A stretch of DNA of 64,000 nucleotides from Antarcticirhabdus aurantiaca (GCF_009765365.1 NZ_VTOM01000013.1:1-64000), one strand, 5' to 3'. Counted from the stretch's first letter, positions 28,153-36,279 are shown. Made by a program: numbers and translations. The notes: a model not told the origin generated them from the sequence alone.

Positions 28153-28551
28153 ATGCGCGACTACTACACGATCACCGAAGTCACGCGGGAGTTCGACGTC
28201 TCCACACGCACGATCCGCTTCTACGAGGACGAGGGGCTGATCTCGCCGATCCGGCGCGGTCGCACGCGACTGTTCCGGCAGAGCGACCGGCAGCTTCTGA
28301 AGAACATCCTGCGCGGCAAGCGCCTCGGCTTCTCGATCGCCGAGATCCGCGAGATCATGCAGATGTATCGCAGCCCGCCGGGCGAGGCCGGTCAGCTGCG
28401 TGCGATCGTCCGGCGCGTCCACGAGAAGCGCGAGCAGCTCGAGCAGAAGCGCCGCGACATCGAGGAGCTGCTCGGCGAGCTCGACTCCGCCGAGGAGGCC
28501 TGCCTCACGCGGATGGCCGAACTCGGCGTCGCGCCCAAGGTCGACGGCTGA
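28153..28551 (+). CDS. MerR-family transcriptional regulator, LiuR-like
   Basis: The 132-residue protein begins MRDYYTITEVTREFDVSTRT, a MerR helix-turn-helix and wing (residues 5-72, with RFYEDEGLISPIRRGRTRLF), followed by a coiled coil (EKREQLEQKRRDIEELLGEL near residues 97-116) and a short C-terminus with one Cys. It lacks the paired cysteines of metal sensors. The sequence type is that of LiuR/acyl-CoA-catabolism regulators, which usually sit beside acyl-CoA dehydrogenase genes; none is here. It converges on the DUF1624 gene with only six bases between stops. Confidence 0.85.
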   Translation: MRDYYTITEVTREFDVSTRTIRFYEDEGLISPIRRGRTRLFRQSDRQLLKNILRGKRLGFSIAEIREIMQMYRSPPGEAGQLRAIVRRVHEKREQLEQKRRDIEELLGELDSAEEACLTRMAELGVAPKVDG

Positions 28552-28557
28552 TCGGCC

Positions 28558-29520
28558 TCACTGCGGGTCGAGCGCCTCGAACGAGCAGAGCCGGACGACT
28601 TCCTCCAGGGCGTCGCGCGCGCTCTGCTCGCCGGCTCCCGCCATCACGCTGTCCATGATCCCGCGCGCGTCCAGCTCGCGCTCCGCGCAGCCGCAATAGT
28701 TCGCGCACAAGGCTTCGCTCTGCGAGGCGAGGCACTGCCGGCGGCAATCGTCCTGGAAGCGCGCCGACAGGTCGGGCGGCGCGACCTGAGTCGCCAGCCA
28801 GACGACGGCCATCAGCAGAGGCTGGTGCAGCAGGTAGAAGAGCAGCGTGTGCCGCCCGAGCCAGGTCAGCGGCGCGGCGCGGGCGAGGCGGGGGTTCAAG
28901 CCTCGGAGCCGGTCCCAGAGCCGATGGTCCGTCGCGAGCCGCCCCGCGGCAACGCCGAGCAGCACCGCGCCGAGCCAGGGAAAGACCGGGACGAAATCGT
29001 TGGAGATCGGTGGGCGCTCGAAGAGGCCGATCCAAGCGAGCCAGCGCGTGTTCAGAGCAGGCAGCGCGACGAAGTGCGGGAGCGCGAGAACCGCCGCCGC
29101 CGCGAGCGCCGTGACGAACCAGGGCAGGCGAAGGAACAGCAGCGCGACGAGGCTCGCCACGGCGATCTCGTGGAGGATGCCGAAGAAGACGAAGCTCCCG
29201 GGCGTCGCGAAGTAGGTCGCGACCGTGATCGCCGCCGCGCCGCCCGCGACCTGCAGCCATCGGGTCCAGAAGGGCCGCCAGCGGATCTCTCGGCCGTGCG
29301 CCAGGACGAGGCTGACGCCGGCCAGGAACAGGAAGCTCGACGCGATGGCGCGGGCGAAGAGGCGCCAGCCGCCCTGGCCCGTGGTGCCGCGCGCGACGTA
29401 GCCGAAGAATTCGAGATCCCAGGTGAAGTGATAGACCGCCATGGCGACGAGAGCGGCGAAGCGGGCGAGGTCGATGGCGTCGATTCGACCGCGCTGCGAC
29501 GGGTTGGCGATCTCGGACAC
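28558..29520 (-). CDS. DUF1624 (heparan-alpha-glucosaminide N-acetyltransferase-like) membrane protein with a Cys-rich tail
   Basis: The 320-residue protein has about seven membrane helices. It starts RIDAIDLARFAALVAMAVYH (residues 12-31), the DUF1624 signature with catalytic-type His, and has WLGRHTLLFYLLHQPLLMAV near residue 220, as in acyltransferase 3-like proteins. After the last helix a soluble tail of about 75 residues carries cysteines in DCRRQCLASQSEALCANYCG, which I do not recognise as a standard part of the family. The acyl acceptor is unknown. The gene is divergent from the aldo/keto reductase (94 bp). Confidence 0.85.
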   Translation of the reverse strand: MSEIANPSQRGRIDAIDLARFAALVAMAVYHFTWDLEFFGYVARGTTGQGGWRLFARAIASSFLFLAGVSLVLAHGREIRWRPFWTRWLQVAGGAAAITVATYFATPGSFVFFGILHEIAVASLVALLFLRLPWFVTALAAAAVLALPHFVALPALNTRWLAWIGLFERPPISNDFVPVFPWLGAVLLGVAAGRLATDHRLWDRLRGLNPRLARAAPLTWLGRHTLLFYLLHQPLLMAVVWLATQVAPPDLSARFQDDCRRQCLASQSEALCANYCGCAERELDARGIMDSVMAGAGEQSARDALEEVVRLCSFEALDPQ

Positions 29521-29614
29521 GGCGATCTCCTGGTTGCCGACCGTGCGTAGCGCCTATCTTCGGCGGCGACAACGCGGTGCAACACGGGGCGCCGCAGCGG
29601 AAAGGTCGAACTGC

Positions 29615-30445
29615 ATGATCGTCATCGATGCCAACGGCGCCGCCATTCCGGCCATCGGACTGGGAACCTGGACGCTGAAGGGCGAGGCCTGCGCGGACAT
29701 GGTGGTGAAGGCCATCGCGGCCGGTTATCGGCACATCGACACGGCGGCGATGTACGGCAACGAAGACGCAGTCGGCGAAGGCATACGCCGAAGCGGGCTC
29801 GGTCGCGACGAGCTCTTCGTGACCACGAAGGTCTGGTGGACCGACATCGCTGCCGACAAGCTGGTCGAATCGGCCCGCGGCTCGATCGACAGGATCGGCA
29901 TCGGTCCGGTCGACCTCCTGCTGATCCACTGGCCCAATGCCGACGTGCCGCTGGAGGACTCGATCGCCGGACTCAACCGGGCCGCCGAGGACGGGCTGAC
30001 CCGCCACATCGGCGTCGCCAACTTTACGTCCACCATGGTGGACGAGGCGGCTCACCTGTCGCCGCGAAAGCTCGCCTGCAACCAGGTCGAGTATCATCCC
30101 CTTCTGTCACAGGATGCGATCATCGACGCCTGCCGGCGCCACGGTATGGCGACCATCGCCTATTCGCCGGTCGGCCAGGGCGGCGAGGTGCTGACGAGCG
30201 AGCCCGTGGTCGCCGCCGCGCGCGCCCACGGCAGGACGCCGGCGCAGGTGGTCCTGCGCTGGGAGGTGCAGCAGGACGGCGTCGGCGCGATCCCGCGCAC
30301 GTCGAAGGCGGAACGCCTCGCGGAGAACCTCGGCGTCTTCGACTTCGAGCTGACGGCGCAGGAGCACGCGGCGATCTCTGCGATGACGGGCCGGCGCAAG
30401 CGGCTCGTCGATCCCTCGTTCGCGCCCGTCTGGGATCGCGTCTGA
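29615..30445 (+). CDS. Aldo/keto reductase
   Basis: The 276-residue TIM-barrel oxidoreductase uses NAD(P)H. The tetrad is visible: Asp and Tyr in YRHIDTAAMYGNEDAVG near residues 37-53, Lys in FVTTKVWW near residue 71 and His in LLLIHWPNAD near residue 103. IPRTSKAERLAENLGVFDFE near residue 228 is the cofactor-binding signature. Size and motifs match 2,5-diketo-D-gluconate reductase-like members (AKR5 type), but the substrate is not known. ATG at 29615 gives the standard N-terminus; the upstream open frame overlaps the divergent gene and is rejected. Confidence 0.92.
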   Translation: MIVIDANGAAIPAIGLGTWTLKGEACADMVVKAIAAGYRHIDTAAMYGNEDAVGEGIRRSGLGRDELFVTTKVWWTDIAADKLVESARGSIDRIGIGPVDLLLIHWPNADVPLEDSIAGLNRAAEDGLTRHIGVANFTSTMVDEAAHLSPRKLACNQVEYHPLLSQDAIIDACRRHGMATIAYSPVGQGGEVLTSEPVVAAARAHGRTPAQVVLRWEVQQDGVGAIPRTSKAERLAENLGVFDFELTAQEHAAISAMTGRRKRLVDPSFAPVWDRV

Positions 30446-30458
30446 CGCGGCGCCGTTC

Positions 30459-31289
30459 ATGTTCTTCGTCCTGTCCAAGATCCTCGGCTATCTCCTCCAG
30501 CCGATCGTCCTCGTGCTTTTCCTCTTCGTCCTTGCCGGGCTCCTCGCCATGGTCGGCTGGCGCCGCTCGGCCTGGACGGCGGGCGGAGGCGCGGTGATCA
30601 TCCTCGCCGTCATCGCGCTTTCGCCGCTGGGGCTCGTGATGCTGGCGCAGCTCGAGAACCGCTTCCCGCGGCCCGAGACGCTGCCGGACCGGATCGCCGG
30701 CATCGTCGTCCTCGGCGGGGCCGTCGACACGCGCGTCGGCCGGACCCGGGGCGTCGACGAGCTGAACGAGGCGGCAGACCGCATGACGGAAGCCATGGTG
30801 CTCGCGCGGCGCTATCCGGACGCGCGGGTGCTCTTCACCGGCGGCGTGGCGGCGATCCTGCAGGAGGACATTCCCGAGACCGACATGGCGCGGGACTTCT
30901 TCGAGAGTCTCGGCCTGGAGCCGGACCGCCTCATCCTCGAAGACCGGGCGCGCAACACGGCGGAGAACGCGGTCTATTCGCGCGAGATCGCCAGCCCGCA
31001 GCCGGGCGAGACCTGGCTCCTCGTCACCTCCGCCTTCCACATGCCCCGCTCGGTCGGCTGCTTCCGGGCTGCCGGCTTCGACGTCGTGCCGTATCCCGTC
31101 GACTACCGGACCCCGGCAGGCCCCACGATCTGGCGGCCGTCGACCTTCGTCACCCGGAACATCGAGAAGGTTCAGCTTTCCGTGCGCGAGGGCCTCGGCC
31201 TTGCCGCCTATTGGTGGACTGGCCGCATTCCCGAGCTCTTTCCCGGGCCTCAGTCCTCCGATGACGGCTCGGGCGCGCGGAGCCTGTAG
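30459..31289 (+). CDS. YdcF-family membrane protein (DUF218)
   Basis: The 276-residue protein has two N-terminal hydrophobic segments (residues 5-32 and 41-62) and a DUF218 domain with GIVVLGGAVDTRVG near residues 85-98, RNTAENAVYSREI near residue 167 and LLVTSAFHMPRSVGCFRAAG near residue 190. Relatives such as ElyC/SanA act in envelope integrity or vancomycin tolerance; a role in undecaprenyl-linked glycan metabolism has been proposed for ElyC. It lies 13 bp after the aldo/keto reductase. Its last 40 bases overlap the end of the opposing DUF3253 gene. Confidence 0.9.
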   Translation: MFFVLSKILGYLLQPIVLVLFLFVLAGLLAMVGWRRSAWTAGGGAVIILAVIALSPLGLVMLAQLENRFPRPETLPDRIAGIVVLGGAVDTRVGRTRGVDELNEAADRMTEAMVLARRYPDARVLFTGGVAAILQEDIPETDMARDFFESLGLEPDRLILEDRARNTAENAVYSREIASPQPGETWLLVTSAFHMPRSVGCFRAAGFDVVPYPVDYRTPAGPTIWRPSTFVTRNIEKVQLSVREGLGLAAYWWTGRIPELFPGPQSSDDGSGARSL

Positions 31290-31516
31290 ACCCCCTTGAA
31301 GGCGCGAGGATCGACCGGGCGGTTCTTCCGCACGATCACGAGCCGCCCTTCCTCGGCGAGACGAACGGCCTCGGCCCGGATCGGTGCCATCAGCCGGCTC
31401 CAAAGCCGTTCGTCCGAGCCCGCGATGGACCGGGCGACCGCGGTCGGGTCGATCGACCGGCCTTGGCTCTGAGCCGCGAGCGCGTCGAGGATCGCCTGCC
31501 GGACGTTTTCGCTCAT
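31250..31516 (-). CDS. DUF3253 family protein
   Basis: The 88-residue product starts MSENVRQAILDALAAQSQGR and has DPTAVARSIAGSDERLWSRL near residues 23-42, GRLVIVRKNRPVDPRAFKGV near residues 58-77, a winged-helix-like pattern of the DUF3253 family. GGAGGAGAT precedes the ATG at 31516. Its start overlaps the stop of the upstream DUF599 gene (ATGA), so it is the second gene of a minus-strand pair. The 3' end overlaps ydcF-like coding sequence by 40 bases on the other strand. Function unknown. Confidence 0.85.
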   Translation of the reverse strand: MSENVRQAILDALAAQSQGRSIDPTAVARSIAGSDERLWSRLMAPIRAEAVRLAEEGRLVIVRKNRPVDPRAFKGVYRLRAPEPSSED

Positions 31517-32229
31517 CGCGGATCTCCTCCGTGTTCGTCGTCCTCGCCGTCGATCACCGCGGCCCGGGCCGAGGAGAAGAACTGGCGGTGGCCGACGATG
31601 CCGAGAACGAGGAGGGTCGTGGCGACCAGGAAGCCGGGGCCAAGGAACCAGCCAAGATAGGCGAGGGCGAAGAAGATGGCGCGCAGCCCCGCGTTGAAGT
31701 GCTGCGCCGCAAGGGCATTCAGCTCGGCCGCCCGCCGGACCGCCCGCTCGGCCCGCTCGGGATCGGCCTGCGCCTCGGCGCGCATCGGAATCGCGCCGAT
31801 CAGGATCGAGCAGTAGTTGAACAGGCGGTAGGACCAGGCGAACTTGAAGAAGGCGTAGGCGAAGATCACCACGAGGCCGAGCAGCTTCATTTCCACCAGC
31901 CGCCGGTCGAGCGGCTCCTGGAAGGGCAGGTCGGCCGAGATCTGCGCGATGCGATCCGCCGAGCCGAGAAGCGCGAAGCATCCGCCGATGGCGAAGATGC
32001 AGCTCGATGCGAAGAAGCCGGTGCCTTGCTGGAGGCCGGTCATGATGGCGGTGTCGATCATGCGCAGGTCGCGCAGGAGGAGGACCTTCATCCAACGCTG
32101 TCGCTGCCGTCGCATGGCTTGGCTGAGGCCGCGCTGCGACCACGGGCCGTAATCCGTGAACCAGTTGTAGAAAACCCAGAGCCCCAGGAAGAGCGCCAGG
32201 GCGAAGCCGTCGCCGAGCCCGAAGTTCAC
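31513..32229 (-). CDS. DUF599 family membrane protein
   Basis: The 238-residue protein begins (M)NFGLGDGFALALFLGLWVFY and has about four hydrophobic segments, with RRQRQRWMKVLLLRDLRMID near residues 41-60 and NYCSILIGAIPMRAEAQADP near residue 140, typical of DUF599. I chose GTG at 32229 because CGGAGG lies just upstream; the frame is open 23 codons further, but that part is Arg/Ser-rich and lacks a site. Function unknown. It is cotranscribed with the DUF3253 gene. Confidence 0.85.
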   Translation of the reverse strand: MNFGLGDGFALALFLGLWVFYNWFTDYGPWSQRGLSQAMRRQRQRWMKVLLLRDLRMIDTAIMTGLQQGTGFFASSCIFAIGGCFALLGSADRIAQISADLPFQEPLDRRLVEMKLLGLVVIFAYAFFKFAWSYRLFNYCSILIGAIPMRAEAQADPERAERAVRRAAELNALAAQHFNAGLRAIFFALAYLGWFLGPGFLVATTLLVLGIVGHRQFFSSARAAVIDGEDDEHGGDPR

Positions 32230-32406
32230 CTCGCACCTCCGGCTTCGAGCGGACGCGACGACTCGTGAACGAGCGGTGAAGGAAGAGGCATAATCCACAG
32301 CATCGAGAGGAACGTGGTTGAGCGGGCGCGACTTGAGGGATAGAGAGGCGGGCTCGGCGCGGCCGAAGCCGATGTTGCCGCCACAGCCATTAACAGGAAG
32401 CCGTCC

Positions 32407-32556
32407 ATGGAAGAAACCGCTGCTCGGTCATGCTGGTCCGTCGCGGCCTGGGCCATCGGCGCGTTCTGCCTGGCTCTGGCGGTCGGCTTCCTCTTCACCG
32501 ACGCCGAGCATCGCGAGGCCGAGCTGGCCTTGCCGCAGGCGACCGCGTCCCGCTGA
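32407..32556 (+). CDS. Small single-pass membrane protein, 49 residues, unknown
   Basis: An ATG at 32407 preceded by AGGAAG opens a 49-codon frame. Residues 10-30 (WSVAAWAIGAFCLALAVGFL) form one clear membrane segment, followed by a polar tail FTDAEHREAELALPQATASR. Membrane-helix composition and a plausible ribosome site support it. It would be the first gene of the + run with DUF1489 53 bp further on. I know no family for it. Confidence 0.45.
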   Translation: MEETAARSCWSVAAWAIGAFCLALAVGFLFTDAEHREAELALPQATASR

Positions 32557-32608
32557 CGCCATCTGCCGCGCTTGACGGGCGCGGCGCCTCTGCGCCAGGA
32601 CGCGCCTC

Positions 32609-33043
32609 ATGCCTCTCCACATGATCAAGCTCTGCGTTGGGGTCGATACGATCGACGATCTGCGCGAATGGGTCGGCGAGCGGCGCGAGGCCGCACGCGC
32701 CGCCAAGCGTCCCTTCGAGCAGATCCACACCACCCGCATGTTTCCCAAGCGAAACGTCGACATCCTCGACGGCGGGTCGCTCTACTGGGTGATCAAGGGG
32801 CACGTGCAGGTACGACAGCGCATTCTGGATCTGCGGCCCGTCACCGACGCGGACGGCATCGCGCGCTGCCAGATCGTGCTCGAGCCGGAGTTCACCGCGA
32901 CGGACTGGGCGCCGCGGCGGCCGTTTCAGGGATGGCGCTATCTCGAGCATGACGATCGGCCGGCCGACATCGACGGCGACCGGCTCGGCTCGGGGCTGCC
33001 GCCCGAGCTGATGCGCGAACTGGCCGGCCTCGGCCTTCTTTGA
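32609..33043 (+). CDS. DUF1489 family protein
   Basis: The 144-residue protein starts MPLHMIKLCVGVDTIDDLRE and carries HTTRMFPKRNVDILDGGSLY near residues 40-59, VIKGHVQVRQRILDL and a C-terminal RPFQGWRYLEHDDRPADI. This is DUF1489, a family found mainly in alphaproteobacteria with no assigned function. The second Met (residue 5) could also be the start. It lies upstream of the VWA and J-protein genes. Confidence 0.9.
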   Translation: MPLHMIKLCVGVDTIDDLREWVGERREAARAAKRPFEQIHTTRMFPKRNVDILDGGSLYWVIKGHVQVRQRILDLRPVTDADGIARCQIVLEPEFTATDWAPRRPFQGWRYLEHDDRPADIDGDRLGSGLPPELMRELAGLGLL

Positions 33044-33086
33044 CGCGGGCACGCCACCTTTCTTAAAGTCCCGTCCGTTCCCACAT

Positions 33087-33107
33087 CCTCCCCAACAGGT
33101 CGGGAGG
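33087..33107 (+). promoter_or_regulatory. Hairpin that covers the ribosome binding site of the VWA gene
   Basis: CCTCCC (33087-33092) can pair with GGGAGG (33102-33107), which is the ribosome binding site seven bases before the ATG at 33115. If it forms, translation of the VWA gene would be limited. Confidence 0.4.
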
Positions 33108-33114
33108 TTCGGGC

Positions 33115-33834
33115 ATGGCCGGCGAGATCAGTCACAATCGTTCCCGCGTGCCCAGCGTCGGGCGATCGCCGCGCGAAGAGGTGGCGGCGTTCCTGAAGCA
33201 CGTCGAGGCCAGCGGAAGCGCGGCCGGGCGCCTGATCTTCGGGCTCGACGCCACCATGAGCCGTCAGCCGACTTGGGACCGAGCCTGCGCCCTCCAGGCC
33301 GAGATGTTCGACGCGGCGGGCGGCAGCGGCCGGCTCGCGGTGCAGCTCGTCTACTTCCGCGGGCTCTCCGAATGTCGAGCATCCCGCTGGAGCCTCGACT
33401 CGGCGCGGCTACGAGACATCATGACGACGATTGATTGCCGAGGCGGCCATACGCAGATCGGGCGTGTCCTGCAGCACGCCCGCAAGCAGGCTTCGGCAGA
33501 GAAGGTCGCGGCTCTGGTCTTCGTCGGCGACGCCATGGAGGAGCAGGCGGACGATCTCTGCGCCACCGCAGGCGAGCTCGGCCTTCTGGGCGTTCCGTGC
33601 TTCATGTTCCAGGAAGGTCGCGACCGCGTGGCGGAGCGGACCTACCGCGAGGCCGCCCGCCTGAGCCGGGGCGCCTACGCGCGTTTCGACGGTTCGGCCG
33701 CCGAATCCCTGCGCAATCTCCTCCGCGCGGTCGCGGCCTTCGCCGCCGACGGCCGTCCCGCGCTCGAGCGCGAAGGAAGCCGCGAGGCTCGACTGCTCCT
33801 GGCGCAGATGAACGGCGGAGGCGGGGGACGGTGA
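33115..33834 (+). CDS. VWA-domain protein
   Basis: The 239-residue protein has LIFGLDATMSRQPTWDRA near residues 40-57, where DATMS replaces the DxSxS MIDAS metal site, then RLAVQLVYFRGLSECRASRW, GGHTQIGRVLQHARKQ near residue 110 (conserved Thr) and ALVFVGDAMEEQADDLC near residue 136 (conserved Asp). That is a von Willebrand A fold with a near-complete metal site. There is no signal peptide, so it is probably cytoplasmic. Its last bases overlap the GTG start of the J-protein gene, which suggests the products act together. Partner proteins are not known. Confidence 0.82.
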   Translation: MAGEISHNRSRVPSVGRSPREEVAAFLKHVEASGSAAGRLIFGLDATMSRQPTWDRACALQAEMFDAAGGSGRLAVQLVYFRGLSECRASRWSLDSARLRDIMTTIDCRGGHTQIGRVLQHARKQASAEKVAALVFVGDAMEEQADDLCATAGELGLLGVPCFMFQEGRDRVAERTYREAARLSRGAYARFDGSAAESLRNLLRAVAAFAADGRPALEREGSREARLLLAQMNGGGGGR

Positions 33835-34535
33835 CGATCGTCGCCGGCCTTCTCGTTTTCGCGGCTATCGCGCTGGCCGGGCTTCGGCTCGCCTTGTCGG
33901 TTCCGCCGGAACGGGCGGCCCAGGTACTCCGGATCGCCGCGCCGACGGCCCTGATCGCCGCCGGCGGCATCGCGACGCTGCTCGGACGGGGCGCCGTGGG
34001 GATGCCGCTTCTCGGCTTCGGTCTGGCATGGCTCGGCCGAGTCCGCGCGACCAACCGCAGCCGGGCGGCCGAGGCTGGGCTGGAGTCCACATCCAACGTG
34101 CGATCCAGCTACCTCGACATGACGCTCGATCACGATACCGGCGCGATGGACGGCCCGGTTCTGTCAGGGACGTTTCACGGCGCGCGTCTGTCCGAGCTGG
34201 ACGAAGCGGCCCTGGAGGCGCTGCGGAGCGAAGTCGCGGCCGACGCCGACAGCCTGCGGCTACTTGAAGCGTATCTTGACCGCCGTTCGCCCGGCCGGCG
34301 TGCCGACGCGAAGGCGGACGCGGGCGACAGGCTGGGAGGCGCGCCAGGCGCGCGCCCCATGAGTGAGCAGGAGGCCTACGAGGTCCTTGGCCTTGAGCCG
34401 GGAGCGACCCTGGCGGACATCCGCGAGGCCCATCGCCGCCTGATGAAGCGGGTGCATCCCGATCACGGCGGGACGCACCGCCTCGCGGCGCGCGTCAACG
34501 AGGCCAAGGCTGTTCTGGTCGACCGACACGTTTAA
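33831..34535 (+). CDS. Membrane-anchored J-domain protein
   Basis: The 234-residue product starts at GTG 33831, overlapping the VWA stop. Two hydrophobic segments (residues 2-22 and 36-68) anchor it. A linker follows, and a J domain closes the C-terminus (EAYEVLGLEPGATLADIREA from residue 181, HPD at 209-211, then RLAARVNEAKAVLVDRHV). Topology resembles mitochondrial Pam18/TIM14, whose J domain stimulates Hsp70 at the membrane. It should work with DnaK, which is elsewhere. An upstream open frame inside the VWA gene is not used. Confidence 0.85.
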   Translation: MTIVAGLLVFAAIALAGLRLALSVPPERAAQVLRIAAPTALIAAGGIATLLGRGAVGMPLLGFGLAWLGRVRATNRSRAAEAGLESTSNVRSSYLDMTLDHDTGAMDGPVLSGTFHGARLSELDEAALEALRSEVAADADSLRLLEAYLDRRSPGRRADAKADAGDRLGGAPGARPMSEQEAYEVLGLEPGATLADIREAHRRLMKRVHPDHGGTHRLAARVNEAKAVLVDRHV

Positions 34536-34700
34536 CTCCAGCAACACGGTACAAGGTGGCGCTCGGCGCCTGGAGATTGAAAGCCGCGTCCGTCGGATGG
34601 ACGCGATGGTCCGCTCGCCCGGGCGAAGAACCGCGCGATCCGTGGATCGCTTCGGCTGCCGGGTCGTCGAACGAAGGCGGGAAGGGTCTTGAAGCTGAGG

Positions 34701-34729
34701 AAGGGACGGGCGGCTTCGGCCGATCCCTT
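34701..34729. terminator. Probable terminator between convergent genes
   Basis: AAGGGA (34701-34706) and TCCCTT (34724-34729) enclose a CGGC-TTCG-GCCG stem. The 34536-34746 space between the J-protein gene and the opposing carboxypeptidase gene also contains GCGTCC/GGACGC, the palindrome TCGCCCGGGCGA and GCGATCC/GGATCGC. The region is otherwise non-coding. No strong U run is present on either strand. Confidence 0.45.
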
Positions 34730-34746
34730 CGAGGTTCAGGGTCGCG

Positions 34747-36279
34747 TCAGTTCGCGACGGCGTAGCAGGAGTAGGACTTCTTCTTCAGGCTGGCGCAGGC
34801 GCTCCAGGCTTCGTCCTTGGTCTGGAAGCCGGCGAAGCGGGCGCGGTAGAGCTTCGACGATCCGTTTCCGACGCTCTCCGTGAAGGGCTCGGCGGAGCGC
34901 AGGCCGGCCTTGGCCTTGGCCTCGGCCAGCATCTCCAGCGCCTGCTCGCGGCTCGGAGAGGCGGCGATTTGGATCACCCAGGCCGAGGACGGGCTCGACT
35001 CGCGCGCCGCGACCACCCCGGTCGTGGTCGGATCGAGATCGGAGCCACCGGTAACCGCGGCTGCCGGGGTGCGGCGCTCGCGCGGCAGCGGCTGCGCCGT
35101 CGGCACCTGCAGGCCGCCGACCGCCGGCCGCTCTTCGACGAGCGCGGCCCGCAGCGCGTCGCGGCCCATCAGCGGCCGCTCGTTGGGCACCGGCATCGCC
35201 GAAACCGCGTCGGCAGCCGAGGTGCCGTAGGCCATGGCCACGCGCTGATCGATCGAGGCGGGCGACAGAGCTTCCATCGGACGTGAGCCCGGAACCGGGA
35301 TGCTGGCGAGCGTCGCGACGCCGACGGCGCTCGCGGCGGTGGCCGGCGGGCCGCCGAGCGTGGCGGGCGCGGAGGCGACGAGCTGGCCGGCCTTGGGCGA
35401 GGAGCTCGCCGCTGGCAGGTAGCGCGTCAGGAGCTCGACCATGTGATCGTCGCGCGAGCGGCCCGAGCGGCCGCCCATCACCACGGCCACGAGCTTCTTG
35501 TCGCCGCGAACCACGGAGGAGACGAGGTTGAAGCCGGACGCCCGGATGTAGCCGGTCTTGATGCCGTCGACGCCCTTCACCCGGTCGAGGACGCGGTTGT
35601 GACCGTTCACGGTGCGCCCGCGGAACGAATAGGAGCGGGTCGAGAAGTACTTGTAATATTGCGGGAAATGCTCGCGCAGCGCGATGCCGAGCGTCGCCAT
35701 GTCGCGGGCCGTCGTGCGCTGGCCGTCGTCGGGCAGGCCGTTGGCGTTGCGGAACGTCGTCTTCGACATGCCGATGCGGCGGGCCTTCTGCGTCATGGCC
35801 GAGGCGAAGCGGTCTTCCGAACCGGCGAGGAACTCGGCGAGAACCACCGAGGCGTCGTTGGCCGACTTGGTGACGAGGCCCTTGATGGCGTCCTCGACGC
35901 TCAGCGTCGAGCCCGGCTTCATGCCCAGCTTGGACGGCGGACGGCCGGCGGCGTAGGCGGAGACCGGCATGGCCGAGTCGAGGCGGACGCGGCCCTGCTC
36001 CAGCGCCTCGAAGGTCATGTAGAGGGTCATCATCTTCGTTAGCGAGGCGGGATAGCGGTAGTCGTCCGCGTCCTCCTCGTAGAGCACCCGGCCGTTGTTC
36101 GCGTCGATCACGAAGGCCGCGTACTTCGGGTTCGCCGAGGCGACACCCGGCACCTGCGTCGCCAAACCGAAGCCGAGCGCGACGATGCCGAGGCTTTTCG
36201 TAACCGAGAAGAGAGCGGACCTGAGACGGGGTAGGGGCTTTCGCACGAGGCTACTCTTTCGCTGACTCTTCCGAGGCAT
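34747..36279 (-). CDS. D-alanyl-D-alanine carboxypeptidase with C-terminal SPOR domain
   Basis: The 510-residue penicillin-binding protein trims the terminal D-Ala of peptidoglycan stems. It has a signal segment (residues 25-50), then the catalytic motifs SLTK (S79, K82), SAN (139-141) and KTG (241-243). After a linker rich in Ala, Pro and Ser, residues about 430-508 form a SPOR domain (SSAWVIQIAASPSREQALEM), which binds denuded septal glycan. DacA-type PBP5 usually lack SPOR; the fusion is common in rhizobial homologues. The closest symbol would be dacC/dacF, but I do not assign one. Confidence 0.93.
   Translation of the reverse strand: MPRKSQRKSSLVRKPLPRLRSALFSVTKSLGIVALGFGLATQVPGVASANPKYAAFVIDANNGRVLYEEDADDYRYPASLTKMMTLYMTFEALEQGRVRLDSAMPVSAYAAGRPPSKLGMKPGSTLSVEDAIKGLVTKSANDASVVLAEFLAGSEDRFASAMTQKARRIGMSKTTFRNANGLPDDGQRTTARDMATLGIALREHFPQYYKYFSTRSYSFRGRTVNGHNRVLDRVKGVDGIKTGYIRASGFNLVSSVVRGDKKLVAVVMGGRSGRSRDDHMVELLTRYLPAASSSPKAGQLVASAPATLGGPPATAASAVGVATLASIPVPGSRPMEALSPASIDQRVAMAYGTSAADAVSAMPVPNERPLMGRDALRAALVEERPAVGGLQVPTAQPLPRERRTPAAAVTGGSDLDPTTTGVVAARESSPSSAWVIQIAASPSREQALEMLAEAKAKAGLRSAEPFTESVGNGSSKLYRARFAGFQTKDEAWSACASLKKKSYSCYAVAN

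Noticed and set aside
34536-34746. A hidden gene in the space between the J-protein gene and the carboxypeptidase gene
   Set aside because: Short open frames exist, but the region is dominated by inverted repeats and shows no ribosome sites or familiar motifs.
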